Made by a program: the position numbers and the translations under genes
Notes under the pieces: model-generated
Databases searched by the model: none
The model's input: the letters and a program-made list of their open reading frames with translations, nothing else
Told to the model about the DNA's origin: nothing
Assembly (NCBI GenBank): GCA_965228975.1
Contig: OZ245851.1
Span: 1 to 64,000 of the forward strand
Origin: JAJFJD01 sp965228975
GTDB taxonomy: Bacteria; Pseudomonadota; Alphaproteobacteria; UBA8366
DNA length: 64,000 nucleotides
Reading direction: 5' to 3'
Shown: in pieces, positions 18,600 to 27,370 of the stretch
Position numbering within the stretch: position 1 is the first letter of the stretch
Layout of the letters: each line of letters begins with the position of its first letter

Positions 18600-19538
18600 C
18601 TATGCCGTGACGGGCTTCCGCGCCGTCACGATCAGCGTGGCGCCCCGGGCGTTGGCGGGTGGATCGATTTTTTGCAGCAGTCCCGCGACGAGCCACGCGA
18701 AAATCTTGAGACGCCGTTGCGCCGGCCCGAAGTGACGCGCGCCCGGCCGCTTGAACCGGTGCGCGACCCGCGCCATCCACCACAGCCGTCTTTCCCAATG
18801 CTCGACCGGCGTCGATTGGAAGGTCAGGTGCCGTATGCCGTGCCCCTGCAAGAGGGCGCTCAGGGACTCCGCGTTCCACCAGGCGAGGTGATGCGGCGGC
18901 GCGTTGAGCGCGAAGTCCGGCAGTGCGGACACATAGGTATCCTTGTCCGGCACACCGAGGATCAGACGGCCTGCCGGCGCCAGGCATCGCAGCGCGTCCG
19001 CGATGAATTCATCCGGGTCCGGCATATGTTCTAGAACCTGGAACGCCGTGACCACTGTGTAGAATGGGCGGACGCCGCCGGTGATTTCGGCCGCGACGTC
19101 TCGCAAGGGCCGGTAGGTTACGTTTCGCCCGAGGCTGCGTGCGTCCCGAGTGGTCTTGGGGTCGAATTCGATCCCGTCGTAGGCTGCGCCGTTCACAAAA
19201 TCCGCGAAGGCGCCGTCGCCCGCACCGATATCGAGAACGCGGTCCTCCGGGCCGATGACCGCGCCGGCCAGGCAATGTTCCGCCTTGTCGCCCGGGTGAT
19301 ACCAATCGAAGCGCCGCAGTTGCGCGTAGAAGTCGGGCGATCCGGCGATGGGCGGATGGAAGTAAACCCGCTGCGTCATGCGATCCCGGCACAGGCGGAG
19401 CTTTGGGATTCCGTCGAATAGCGGTCCAATATCGACACCGAAATCCTGCCGCCAGGTTCGCGCCAGGGCGGCGGTGTCGATCTCTTCGATCACCGCCGGT
19501 CTCGTCTCGGTTTGCAGGAAGGTGGAGCCGTCAGGCAT
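18600..19538 (-). CDS. Class I SAM-dependent methyltransferase
   Basis: 312 residues. The SAM motif I VLDIGAGDGAFADF (residues 101-114) is clear, followed by an acidic motif II region (YDGIEFDP) and a post-I FQVLEHMPDPDEF block typical of the Methyltransf_11/23 group. The N-terminal 90 residues (KLRLCRDRMTQRVYFHPPIAG) are extra to the core and may bind substrate. It is translationally coupled to the radical SAM gene upstream by an 8-base overlap. The C-terminal 50 residues include a helix-rich basic stretch. The target is unknown; co-transcription suggests it acts on the product of the radical SAM enzyme. Confidence 0.85.
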   Translation of the reverse strand: MPDGSTFLQTETRPAVIEEIDTAALARTWRQDFGVDIGPLFDGIPKLRLCRDRMTQRVYFHPPIAGSPDFYAQLRRFDWYHPGDKAEHCLAGAVIGPEDRVLDIGAGDGAFADFVNGAAYDGIEFDPKTTRDARSLGRNVTYRPLRDVAAEITGGVRPFYTVVTAFQVLEHMPDPDEFIADALRCLAPAGRLILGVPDKDTYVSALPDFALNAPPHHLAWWNAESLSALLQGHGIRHLTFQSTPVEHWERRLWWMARVAHRFKRPGARHFGPAQRRLKIFAWLVAGLLQKIDPPANARGATLIVTARKPVTA

Positions 19539-20520
19539 GGGGCGATACTTTCAGGGGCGTTGCGAGCGCGGTGAACGGGTGGCGCAGGTTGCGGCCGACC
19601 AGACGGCCGCAGAGCAGGTTGCAGGAGGACGCCTTCGAACAGGCATCGATCGCAGGACGGTCGAGCGCACCGAGGATATCGGTCAGGCTGGACTCCCGCA
19701 GGTTGCCGGCATGCGGCATCGCCAGGCAGGGGGCGACATTGCCCGAGGCGTCGATGACGATGCTGTAGCGGCCCGCGTCGCAGCGGCCGAGTTTCTTGCC
19801 GCGCAGCCAGTCCGCATTGTCGCGCGCGAAGCCGCGATAATAGCCCGGCGGCAATAGGTCGTTTTCGAGCATCGCATCGAATGTCCGTGCGGCCTGTTCG
19901 CGCGAGAATGTCAGGGTGTCGTCGGTCTTGCCGTATTTGCCCACGTCCCAATGGTATGCGCCGAGAATGGGCGCGAACCCGTTGTCGCGGGCGAAGGCGC
20001 AGACCGCCTCGACATCCGCGCGGTTCTTGTCGGAGACGATGCAGGCGATGAATTTCGGGTGCGGGTAGTCTTCGAGGGCTTCGATGCCCTTCAGCACGCG
20101 CGGCAGTTGGTCCGCACCCCGGATCAGCCGGTAGAGATGCCGATCCAAGGTATCGAGGCTGACCGACACGGAGGCCCCGACGGCGGCGAGGTGGTCGACG
20201 ACGGCGGGGGTCAATTTGGTGCCGTTGGTGACGAGGCAGAGTCCGAATCCGATTTCGGCGAGATCGTCCAGCACGTCCAGGGTATCGCGGCGCACCAGCG
20301 GTTCGCCCCCTTGGACGAACAGATAGCGCAACCCGTCGCGGTAGAGGCCGGTGAAGATGTCGCGAATTTCGTCGCGGCTCATTTCATAACGGCCCTGATT
20401 CAGCGGCAGATCGCAATAGCCGCAGCGAGAATTGCAGCGAAGGCATATCTCGAACACGGCCATCAAGGGCCGGCCCCGGGCCAGCGACCACAAGGGCCGG
20501 ATCGTATCGCGCCAGGCCAT
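19531..20520 (-). CDS. Radical SAM protein with SPASM-like C-terminal cysteines
   Basis: 329 residues. CNSRCGYC (C29, C33, C36) binds the 4Fe-4S cluster, and GGEP at residues 71-74 is the SAM-binding motif. A C-terminal region holds further cysteines (GRCDAGRYS, NVAPCLAM, ACSKASSCNLLC), as in SPASM or twitch auxiliary-cluster proteins that modify peptides, cofactors or sugars. It resembles MoaA/PqqE/NirJ-type enzymes in layout, but not any single one well enough for a name. No small precursor peptide is obvious next to it. The methyltransferase overlaps its 3' end, so they form an operon. Divergent from the DUF547 lipoprotein gene. Confidence 0.85.
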   Translation of the reverse strand: MAWRDTIRPLWSLARGRPLMAVFEICLRCNSRCGYCDLPLNQGRYEMSRDEIRDIFTGLYRDGLRYLFVQGGEPLVRRDTLDVLDDLAEIGFGLCLVTNGTKLTPAVVDHLAAVGASVSVSLDTLDRHLYRLIRGADQLPRVLKGIEALEDYPHPKFIACIVSDKNRADVEAVCAFARDNGFAPILGAYHWDVGKYGKTDDTLTFSREQAARTFDAMLENDLLPPGYYRGFARDNADWLRGKKLGRCDAGRYSIVIDASGNVAPCLAMPHAGNLRESSLTDILGALDRPAIDACSKASSCNLLCGRLVGRNLRHPFTALATPLKVSPHA

Positions 20521-20744
20521 GACTTTCCTTTACGTTTGCGTGAGGGGCCGCGCCGTATCGTTGAAACCGCTCTTTGCCGCCCTTTAATCATTCCGGTAAT
20601 TGGGCAATCCGGCTTGGACCGCTGATATATGCGTCTCCCGGTAGGCTGGGAACCGCTTATGCCGGGAATGTGATTCATTGCGATTGGATCGGGAGGGTCC
20701 GGTTAGGGTTTCTTCTTTGCCGAATCGCCGAGAAGGAAATGTCG

Positions 20745-21593
20745 ATGAGAATATTGAAACGTAATCGCGCCGCGCTGGTCGCGCTCGTCGTTGCCGCCGC
20801 CGCGATCGCCGGATGTTCCCGGGCGGAGATCGAGGCCAAATTCGTGCCCGCGTCGGACCCGCTGCCGCGCTGGGCCGCCCATAATGCGGCGGCGACCCAG
20901 ACCATCGATCATGCGGCATGGGACCGGTTTCTCTTCCGCTATGTCCGGACCGACCCGGCCGGGTTGAACCGCGTTGCCTATCGCAAGGTGACGCGGGAGG
21001 ACCGGACGGCGCTGCGGAACTACATCGGCATGCTCGAACGGGTCCGGATCAGTGACTACAACCGTCCGGAGCAATTCGCCTATTGGGTTAATCTTTACAA
21101 CGCGGTCACGATCCGCACCGTGCTGGACGAATACCCCGTCGAGTCCATCCGCAAGATCAACGACGGCTTCTTCTCGCCCGGCCCCTGGGATCGCAAGCTG
21201 GTTTCGGTGGAAGGGCAATCGTTGAGCCTGAACGACATAGAGAGCCGCATCCTGCGCCCGTTGTGGGACGATCCGCGAACGCATTACGTGATCAATTGCG
21301 CATCGATCGGCTGCCCCAATCTCGAAGGCAGCGCCTACCGCGCCGCGGGGCTCGAAAACCGGCTCGACGCGGCCGCCCGGCGGTATATCAACAACGCGCG
21401 GGGCGTTCGGATCGAAGACGGCGAACTGATCGTCTCCAGCATCTATGCCTGGTTCCGGGACGATTTTGGCGGCACCAAGGCATCGGTGCTGTCGCACCTA
21501 AAGACCTACGCGGACGCGGACTTGAAGGCGGCACTGACGGGCCGGACGGATATCGACGGGTATGAGTATGACTGGGGTCTCAACAGGGACTGA
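20745..21593 (+). CDS. DUF547-family lipoprotein
   Basis: 282 residues from the ATG at 20745, preferred because AAGGAA lies 6-7 bases upstream; the ATG at 20739 is too close to it. The N-terminus has basic residues, a hydrophobic run and a lipobox IAGC with C24, so it is an exported lipoprotein. The body has the DUF547 blocks FAYWVNLYNAVTIRTVL, PGPWDRKLV and HYVINCASIGCPNL followed by AYRAAGLENRLDAA. DUF547 proteins resemble transglutaminase/cysteine-protease folds, but function is unknown. A DUF3047 gene follows 7 bases later. Confidence 0.85.
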   Translation: MRILKRNRAALVALVVAAAAIAGCSRAEIEAKFVPASDPLPRWAAHNAAATQTIDHAAWDRFLFRYVRTDPAGLNRVAYRKVTREDRTALRNYIGMLERVRISDYNRPEQFAYWVNLYNAVTIRTVLDEYPVESIRKINDGFFSPGPWDRKLVSVEGQSLSLNDIESRILRPLWDDPRTHYVINCASIGCPNLEGSAYRAAGLENRLDAAARRYINNARGVRIEDGELIVSSIYAWFRDDFGGTKASVLSHLKTYADADLKAALTGRTDIDGYEYDWGLNRD

Positions 21594-21599
21594 CGGGCG

Positions 21600-22322
21600 G
21601 TGAGGGGCATTCGCCGTCTGGTCACGGCAGTGCGCTCTCACGGTTTGCTCTTGTTATGCGTTCTCGTCGCGGCCGGAAGTGCGGCGGCTGATCCTGCGGC
21701 GGCCATCGACGATGCGCTGAGGCAGGCGGGCTGGACGCTGTTCAGCGATGACCGGTGGGCGCCCGCGCGGTTCCGGCTTCGGCCCGATGGCGCGATCGAG
21801 GCTCGCAGCGACAACAGCACGTCGCTGATCTGGAAGAAGGTCGATGACGGCGACGCGCGAAAGAGTAGGCTCGTCTGGGATTGGCGCGTCGACGAGATGA
21901 TGCCGCCGACCGATATCACGGTAAAGGGCGGCGACGACCGCCCGCTGGCCCTGCATGTCTGGTTCATGAAACCGCGCGATCAGCTTAATTTTCTCGAACG
22001 TCTACGGGCGGATTTCATCGAGTTGTGGGTCGGTCTGCCGGTGCATGGCCGGCTGCTGACTTATGTCTGGGGCGGGCGCGGGAAGATCGGGGATGCGCTG
22101 CCGAATCCGCATGTCGGCGACGGCAGTTGGATGATCGTGCTGCGGGGCGGCGACGCGCGGACCGGCGTCTGGTTCTCGGAAAGCCGCGACCTTGTGGCGG
22201 ATTACCGCGCCGCCTTTGGCGAGGACCCGCCGGATCGCGGCATCATCGCGCTGGCCGCCGATTCCGAGGATACGCGAACCCGCAGTCGCGCCGCCGTCCG
22301 AGCCCTGCGCTTCCAACCCTGA
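21600..22322 (+). CDS. DUF3047-domain exported protein
   Basis: 240 residues, starting with GTG 7 bases after the DUF547 stop, so it is in the same operon. It has a signal peptide (LLLLCVLVAAGSAAA, cleavage near residue 30) and then the DUF3047 pattern: a WTLFSDD entry, LVWDWRVDEMMPPTDITVKGGDDRPLALHVWF, LTYVWGGRG and the ending VVADYRAAFGEDPPDRGIIALAADSEDT. It is probably periplasmic with a ligand-binding beta-sandwich. The role is unknown; pairing with DUF547 suggests a joint envelope function. Confidence 0.85.
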   Translation: MRGIRRLVTAVRSHGLLLLCVLVAAGSAAADPAAAIDDALRQAGWTLFSDDRWAPARFRLRPDGAIEARSDNSTSLIWKKVDDGDARKSRLVWDWRVDEMMPPTDITVKGGDDRPLALHVWFMKPRDQLNFLERLRADFIELWVGLPVHGRLLTYVWGGRGKIGDALPNPHVGDGSWMIVLRGGDARTGVWFSESRDLVADYRAAFGEDPPDRGIIALAADSEDTRTRSRAAVRALRFQP

Positions 22323-22415
22323 CCGTGCGTCCGCGCCGGTTTTCGCGCCCTGGGGTTGTTTGGGTACCGCTCGTATTCATGATACAAAACAGGCATCTAA
22401 CCGAAGGGTTTTCGA

Positions 22416-23369
22416 ATGACTGACCATATGGATGGATTGGATTTCGCCGTCGCCCACGACGAGCCGATCCGATATCGTGATCGAATAAGCACCTATTATC
22501 AGACGCTTGGGTACGGCAAGCCGTATCGCTGGGCGCAGTATGCCGATGTGCCGTTCACGCCGTTGCAGCGGCCGCTGTCGGATAGCCGGGTCGCGTTGAT
22601 CACGACCGCCGCCCCGTACCAGCCGGACAAGGGCGATCAAGGGCCGGGCGCGCCGTATAACGCCGCCGCGAAGTTCTACCGTGTGTACTCGGACAGCACC
22701 GAGGGCGAGCCGGACTTGCGGATTTCCCATATCGGGATCGACCGCAAGCATACGACGGCCGAGGATATCAACACGTGGTTTCCGCTGAAGCAGCTCAAGC
22801 GGCTTGCGGCGGAAGGGCGGATCGGCGAGGTCGCGCCGCGTTTCCATGGCGCGCCGACCAACCGCAGCCAGAAGACGACGATCGAACAGGATTGCGTCGA
22901 TATCCTGGCGCGGGTTCGCGAGGACGAGGCCGACGTCGCGGTCATTGTCGCCAATTGACCGGTGTGTCACCAGACCGTGAGTCTGGTCGCACGGCATCTT
23001 GAAGCGAACGGCATTCCCACCGTTATCATGGGGTCGGCCAAGGATATCGTGGAGCACGCGGGCGTGCCGCGCTTCCTGTTCACCGATTTCCCGCTGGGCA
23101 ACTCCGCCGGCCGGCCGAACGACGCAAAATCGCAGGCCTTCACGATGGAACTCGCGCTGACGGTGCTGGAAACGGCGCCGGGGCCGCGGACGACGGTGCA
23201 GTCGCCGCTCCGCTGGAGCGACAATCCCGATTGGAAGCTGGATTTCAGCAACATCAGCCAGCTCTCCGAGGAAGAGATCGCGCAGCGCAAGCGCGACTTC
23301 GACAAGGTCAAGGAAGTCGCGAAGGCGCGCCGCGCCGAAGACGGCTTGAAGGTCGACGCCGCCGAATAG
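22416..23369 (+). CDS. Selenoprotein B-family protein (GrdB-like), UGA-encoded selenocysteine
   Basis: 317 residues only if the in-frame TGA at 22956-22958 is read as selenocysteine at position 181. The frame is continuous before and after it, with no other stop from the ATG at 22416 (AAGGG site 7 bases upstream) to 23369. Before it the sequence ends VAVIVAN; after it U181-P-V-C184-H-Q-T gives a UxxC redox motif. The rest (VPRFLFTDFPLGNSAGRPND, then TTVQSPLRW) matches the glycine/sarcosine/betaine reductase selenoprotein B family, whose alphaproteobacterial members I recall with Sec or Cys at this site. Role in the family: reductive cleavage of C-N bonds in clostridia; function in aerobes is unknown. 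A hairpin like a bSECIS follows the UGA. SelA, SelB, SelC and SelD must lie elsewhere. Confidence 0.88.
22963..22993 (+). promoter_or_regulatory. bSECIS-like hairpin for selenocysteine insertion
   Basis: Just after the UGA at 22956-22958 the RNA can fold a 7-bp perfect stem, ACCAGAC (22969-22975) with GTCTGGT (22981-22987), closed by a 5-base loop CGTGA. Below one C/C mismatch the stem continues for five more pairs (TGTGT with GCACG, including two G-U wobbles). The loop starts 17 bases after the UGA, inside the spacing usual for bacterial SECIS elements read by SelB. The loop holds G and U residues, as the SelB contact requires. Only the sequence has been inspected; no thermodynamic fold was run. 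Confidence 0.75.
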
Positions 23370-23467
23370 CGGTGCGAATTACGTCATGAACCCGCCGCGC
23401 GCTCGTGATCGCGTGCGGCGGGCCTCCCCATCGCTGGAAACGCATTAAACGTAAAGAGACAATCGAC

Positions 23468-24676
23468 ATGAGTGCTGCGCTCCCCTTGGCTGGAATTCGG
23501 GTTCTCGATATCGGGCAGCTCATCGCGGGGCCGTTCGGCGCCACGATGCTCGGCGATTTCGGCGCAGAGGTGATCAAGGTGGAGCAGCCGGGCGTCGGCG
23601 ATGCGCTGCGCGGGACGCCGGTGGACGGCAAGGCCAACCGGTCCGCCAACTGGATGGTCGAAGGCCGCAACAAGAAGTCGATCACCCTCAACCTGCGGGT
23701 TGCGGCCGGGCAGGAAATCCTGAAGGAACTGGTCCGGGACGCGGATGTGTTGTTCGAGAATTTCACCCCCGGCACGTTGGAACGTTGGAATCTCGGTTGG
23801 GAAGACCTGCATGCCATCAACCCTAAACTGATCATGGTGCGTGTCTCCGGCTACGGGCAGGTCGGGCCGTATTCGAAGCGTGCGGGCTATGACCGGATCG
23901 CGCTCGGCTTCTCGGGCTACATGTATCCGACCGGCTTTCCCGACCGGTTTCCGGTTCGGCCCGCATTCCCGACGGCGGACTACAACACCGGTGCATTCGG
24001 CGCGATGGCGGCGATGTTCGCGTTGTATCAGCGGGACGCCCAGCCGGACGGCGGCGAGGGGCAGATGATCGACCTGGCGCTGTACGAGCCGACCTTCCGC
24101 ATCACGGCGAGCATGATGACGAACCACGCTAAGACCGGCGAGGTGCGGGAACGCATCGGCAACCGCAATCCGACCTTCTCGCCGGCCGGTACGTTCGAGA
24201 CCAAGGACGGCCGCTATGTGCAGATCGCGGCGGGCGGCGACAAGGTGTGGGCGCGCCTCGCCGAGGCGATCGGCCGGCCCGAATTGATCGAGGACGAGCG
24301 ATACGCCCGCAGCCGCGCCCGCATCGAGCGCGCCGACGAGTTGGAGCAACTGTTGGCGGACTGGGTTGGGCAGCACGACTATTCCGATGTCGAGGAACGC
24401 CTGGTCCCCGCCAATGTGCCCTTCGGTGGCATCTACACGGCCGCGGACATCGCGGCCGATCCGCATTACGAGGCCCGCGACAACGTGATCACGGTGGCGG
24501 ATGACGACGAAGGCGAGATCACCATGCCGGGCATCCTCCCGAAACTCGCCGCCACGCCGGGACGCGTGGCGCACGCCGGCCCGCCGCTGGGCCAGCACAA
24601 CGCGGAAATTTACGGCGGCCTGCTGAAGAAGAGCGACGCCGAGCTGGCCAAGCTGGCCGAGGACGGCGTGATCTAG
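23468..24676 (+). CDS. Class III CoA-transferase (CaiB/BaiF family)
   Basis: 402 residues from the ATG at 23468 with AAAGAGA before it. The family pattern is clear: LAGIRVLDIGQLIAGPFGATMLGDFGAEVIKVE at the N-terminus, NKKSITLNLR, then VLFENFTPGTLERWNLG (a catalytic-region Asp precedes it), and the C-terminal PGRVAHAGPPLGQHNAEI. It should move CoA between carboxylic acids, such as succinyl-CoA to a catabolic acid. It begins about 100 bases after the selenoprotein and in the same direction, so joint transcription is possible. No formyl or oxalate specificity can be read off. Confidence 0.9.
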   Translation: MSAALPLAGIRVLDIGQLIAGPFGATMLGDFGAEVIKVEQPGVGDALRGTPVDGKANRSANWMVEGRNKKSITLNLRVAAGQEILKELVRDADVLFENFTPGTLERWNLGWEDLHAINPKLIMVRVSGYGQVGPYSKRAGYDRIALGFSGYMYPTGFPDRFPVRPAFPTADYNTGAFGAMAAMFALYQRDAQPDGGEGQMIDLALYEPTFRITASMMTNHAKTGEVRERIGNRNPTFSPAGTFETKDGRYVQIAAGGDKVWARLAEAIGRPELIEDERYARSRARIERADELEQLLADWVGQHDYSDVEERLVPANVPFGGIYTAADIAADPHYEARDNVITVADDDEGEITMPGILPKLAATPGRVAHAGPPLGQHNAEIYGGLLKKSDAELAKLAEDGVI

Positions 24677-24718
24677 CGCGCGTCGTCCGACGACGCCACG
24701 ACGGAAGGAGTAAACGCG

Positions 24719-25888
24719 ATGACGCCTCCATCCGATCCAGGACGTCAACTTCGCCCGAGTCCCAACGCCGACCTGGTGGGACAGGCGGGTGGGCGCAATC
24801 AGCTTTCGACGCCCTGCCTGATCCTGGATATCGACGCTTTTGAGCGCAATGTCGCGCGCATGGCCGCGCATTGCTCGGATCTGGGCATCGCGCTTCGGCC
24901 GCATGGCAAGGCGCATAAATGCGTGGAGATTGCGCGGCGCCAGGTCGCGGCCGGGGCGGTCGGGCTGTGCGTCGTGAATATCGGCGAGGCGGAAGTCTTC
25001 GCCGCCGCCGGCATCCCCGGCATCCTGATCACCTCGCCTCTCAGCACGGCGGCCAAGATGAACCGCATCGTCCGCCTCGCCGCGGAAGCGGATGTGACCA
25101 TGGTGGTGGATAACCCGGACGGCGCGAACGCGTTGGCGGCGATGGCGCAGGCCGCCGGTGTCCAGGTGCCGGTCATGCTGGACCTGGATCTCGGGCGTGC
25201 CCGCACCGGCGTCGCGGATGTGGCGAAGGCGGTCGACCTTGGCAAAGAACTCGCCGTGAATCCGGCCTTCGACCTGCGGGGCATACAGGCCTATGCCGGG
25301 CACCTGTCGCACGAACCGGACCACGCGGCCCGGCGCAGCGGTGCCGTCTTCGCCGCGGTGAAGATTCGCGATGTGGTCGACGGCTTGGCGGCGCAGGGCG
25401 TCGCGATCGAGACCGTGTCCGGCGGCAGCACGGGGACGTGTTTCTTGGAGCCGCAGGCCGGCGGCATCACCGAGGCGCAGTTCGGCAGCTATATCTTCAT
25501 GGATGCCGAGTATGACGAGATACCGTTGACCGAAAGGGAGGAACGCCCCTTCGAGCCGTCGCTGTTCGTCGCCGTGTCGGTGGTCCACCGGTCGCTGCTG
25601 AATCAGGCGACGGCGGACGGTGGATACAAGCATTTTCTCGGCAAATCCGCCGCGCCGCGGATCGTCCGGGGGCTCGCGGATGGTACGACGGCGAGCTACG
25701 CGCTGTGGAGTGACGAGCATGGCCGGATCGAGATCGAGGCGGGCGGCGATGAACTGGTGCCCGGGCATGGCCTCGAATGCTACGTCCCGCATTGCGACCC
25801 GACGCTCAACCTTTACGATCATCTGCACGTGGTGCGCGGGGACGACCTGATCGACATCTGGCCGATCGACGCGCGCGGCGTATATTAG
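24719..25888 (+). CDS. DSD1-family PLP-dependent D-amino-acid aldolase/dehydratase
   Basis: 389 residues. It has the N-terminal alanine-racemase-like barrel with LRPHGKAHKC (PLP-binding lysine), a VSGGSTGT phosphate loop and a C-terminal beta domain with HxC-type metal residues (VPHCDPTLNLYDH). This is the D-threonine aldolase / D-serine dehydratase group (fold type III), which cleaves or dehydrates D-3-hydroxy amino acids and needs PLP plus a divalent metal. It lies 42 bases after the CoA-transferase and 21 bases before the CmcJ-like gene, so one operon of three is likely. Distinguishing aldolase from dehydratase needs biochemistry. Confidence 0.85.
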   Translation: MTPPSDPGRQLRPSPNADLVGQAGGRNQLSTPCLILDIDAFERNVARMAAHCSDLGIALRPHGKAHKCVEIARRQVAAGAVGLCVVNIGEAEVFAAAGIPGILITSPLSTAAKMNRIVRLAAEADVTMVVDNPDGANALAAMAQAAGVQVPVMLDLDLGRARTGVADVAKAVDLGKELAVNPAFDLRGIQAYAGHLSHEPDHAARRSGAVFAAVKIRDVVDGLAAQGVAIETVSGGSTGTCFLEPQAGGITEAQFGSYIFMDAEYDEIPLTEREERPFEPSLFVAVSVVHRSLLNQATADGGYKHFLGKSAAPRIVRGLADGTTASYALWSDEHGRIEIEAGGDELVPGHGLECYVPHCDPTLNLYDHLHVVRGDDLIDIWPIDARGVY

Positions 25889-25909
25889 GGTGTCCCTATT
25901 ATCGAACGG

Positions 25910-26755
25910 ATGGGAACGATGAGCGAAGCGGTGGATGTTGGGTTCCAGCACGACTATGTCGAAGCCGAGCTGAACTATATCGTGGACGACGGCATCCCGC
26001 CGGTCCGCTATGTGGATTGGCCGGAAGAGGAACACAAGGCGCATCGCGCGACCTACGAACCGCGCCGTGTCCGCATCCGGAACGGCCGCACGGCGGGCGA
26101 GGCCTTCAGCCTGCCGACGCATGGGTTCCGGCTCGTGGATCATCCGACGCAGATGCGGAGCTTCCTCGACGAGGACGAGATCAAGCGGGTGTACTACCCG
26201 GAGATCGAAACGCTGATCAAAGCCGAGAGCGGCGCGCGCCGCGTGCTGGTGTTCGACCACACGGTCCGCACCCCCGACACGGGCCAGCATGCGGAAGGCT
26301 GGGTGCGCGATACGGTCCGTTACGTTCACAACGACTATACCGAGACATCGGCCCCGCAACGGGTGCGCGATTTCCTGCCGCCGGACGAAGCGGAAGACGC
26401 GCTAAAGCGCCGCTTCGCGATCATCCAGGTCTGGCGGTCGATCGCGCCGCGCGTGGAATCCGAGCCGCTGGCGATGTGCGACGGGCGCACGATCCCCGAG
26501 GTCGGCTTCATCCGCAACCAGCGGCGCTATCGCGACCGCACGGCGGAGACCTATCACATCGCCTACCACCCGGATCACCGCTGGTTCTACTTCCCGCTGA
26601 TGACCCGGGACGAGGCGATCGTCTTCAAGGTGTTCGACACGGACGCGGATGCGGGCGTGCGCTTCACCGCCCACACCGCCTTCGACGACCCGACCAGCCC
26701 GCCCGACGCCGCCATTCGGCAGAGCATCGAGATGCGGGCGTTGGCTTTCTTCTAG
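25910..26755 (+). CDS. CmcJ/NvfI-family oxidoreductase
   Basis: 281 residues (or 278 from an ATG 9 bases later, which has a better GGGA site). The sequence matches the CmcJ/NvfI group: LNYIVDDGIPPVRYVDWPEEEHKAHRATYEP-type opening, RYVHNDYTE (H-x-D-like metal motif), a long central helix, and VFKVFDTDADAGVRFTAHTAFDDP with the distal His. NvfI is an Fe(II)/2-oxoglutarate endoperoxidase and CmcJ takes part in cephamycin methoxylation, so an oxygenase is likely. Note that it is the sixth likely 2-oxoglutarate oxygenase in this window. It ends 4 bases before the converging isomerase-type gene. Confidence 0.82.
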   Translation: MGTMSEAVDVGFQHDYVEAELNYIVDDGIPPVRYVDWPEEEHKAHRATYEPRRVRIRNGRTAGEAFSLPTHGFRLVDHPTQMRSFLDEDEIKRVYYPEIETLIKAESGARRVLVFDHTVRTPDTGQHAEGWVRDTVRYVHNDYTETSAPQRVRDFLPPDEAEDALKRRFAIIQVWRSIAPRVESEPLAMCDGRTIPEVGFIRNQRRYRDRTAETYHIAYHPDHRWFYFPLMTRDEAIVFKVFDTDADAGVRFTAHTAFDDPTSPPDAAIRQSIEMRALAFF

Positions 26756-26758
26756 GAA

Positions 26759-27370
26759 TTACGCGCCCGAGGCGTTCGCCAGCGCGCGGTCGAGGAAATC
26801 GAGCCGGTCCTGGCCCCAGAACAACTCGCCCTCGAAGACATAGGTCGGCGCGCCGAACACGCCCAATTCCTCCACCTCGTCGGTGTTGCGCCGGTACTCC
26901 GCGACCACGGGGTCGCTCTTCTCGATGGTGATCAGTTCCGCGCCGTCCATGCCGTTCTCGTCGGCGATCGCCTTCCGGGTTTCCGGCAGCGCCACATTGC
27001 GCTCCTCCCACCAGATGGCGCGCAGGATCGCGTGCGACAGGCGCAGGGCGTCCAATCCCAACTGTTGCGCCGCGATCACCGTGTGGCCCGGCGTCTTGTT
27101 GTCTTTCGGCGGGTAGAAGCGCGGCTTCAGGTTCATCGGCATGCCGAGATACTTGCTCCAGCGCGCCAGTTCGACCCGGTGGTAATCCTGGCGCGGCTGC
27201 GGCCGGGTCAGGATCGGGATGCCCCCGGTCTTCGGCGCGACCTCCTGAAAGTCATAGGGCTTGAGGATGATCCGCGCATGATGCCGCCGCGCGATCTCCA
27301 CGATGCGCGGTCCGGCGAAATACGCCCAGGGCGAGGAAAGGGAGTAGAAGCAGTCGACGGTGAGGGGCAT
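26759..27370 (-). CDS. 2-hydroxychromene-2-carboxylate isomerase-like protein (DsbA-like fold)
   Basis: 203 residues. The thioredoxin-like DsbA fold of the HCCA isomerase family is shown by CFYSLSSPWAYFAGPRI near the N-terminus, with the Ser-Pro pair that takes the place of CxxC, and by the C-terminal GVFGAPTYVFEGELFWGQDRLDFLDRAL. Family members use glutathione in naphthalene-type catabolism or act as kappa-type GSTs. There are no other aromatic-ring genes nearby, so an aromatic role is not supported. It is a single gene, convergent with the CmcJ-like gene. Confidence 0.86.
   Translation of the reverse strand: MPLTVDCFYSLSSPWAYFAGPRIVEIARRHHARIILKPYDFQEVAPKTGGIPILTRPQPRQDYHRVELARWSKYLGMPMNLKPRFYPPKDNKTPGHTVIAAQQLGLDALRLSHAILRAIWWEERNVALPETRKAIADENGMDGAELITIEKSDPVVAEYRRNTDEVEELGVFGAPTYVFEGELFWGQDRLDFLDRALANASGA

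Noticed and set aside
22962..23369. Separate gene starting at a GTG after the UGA
   Set aside because: It would begin mid-domain; the continuous frame, UxxC motif and hairpin favour readthrough to one selenoprotein.
23384..26359. 991-codon open frame on the minus strand
   Set aside because: It is antisense to three well-supported genes (CoA-transferase, DSD1-type, CmcJ-like), is Arg/His-rich and has no recognisable domain; it is a by-product of high GC content.
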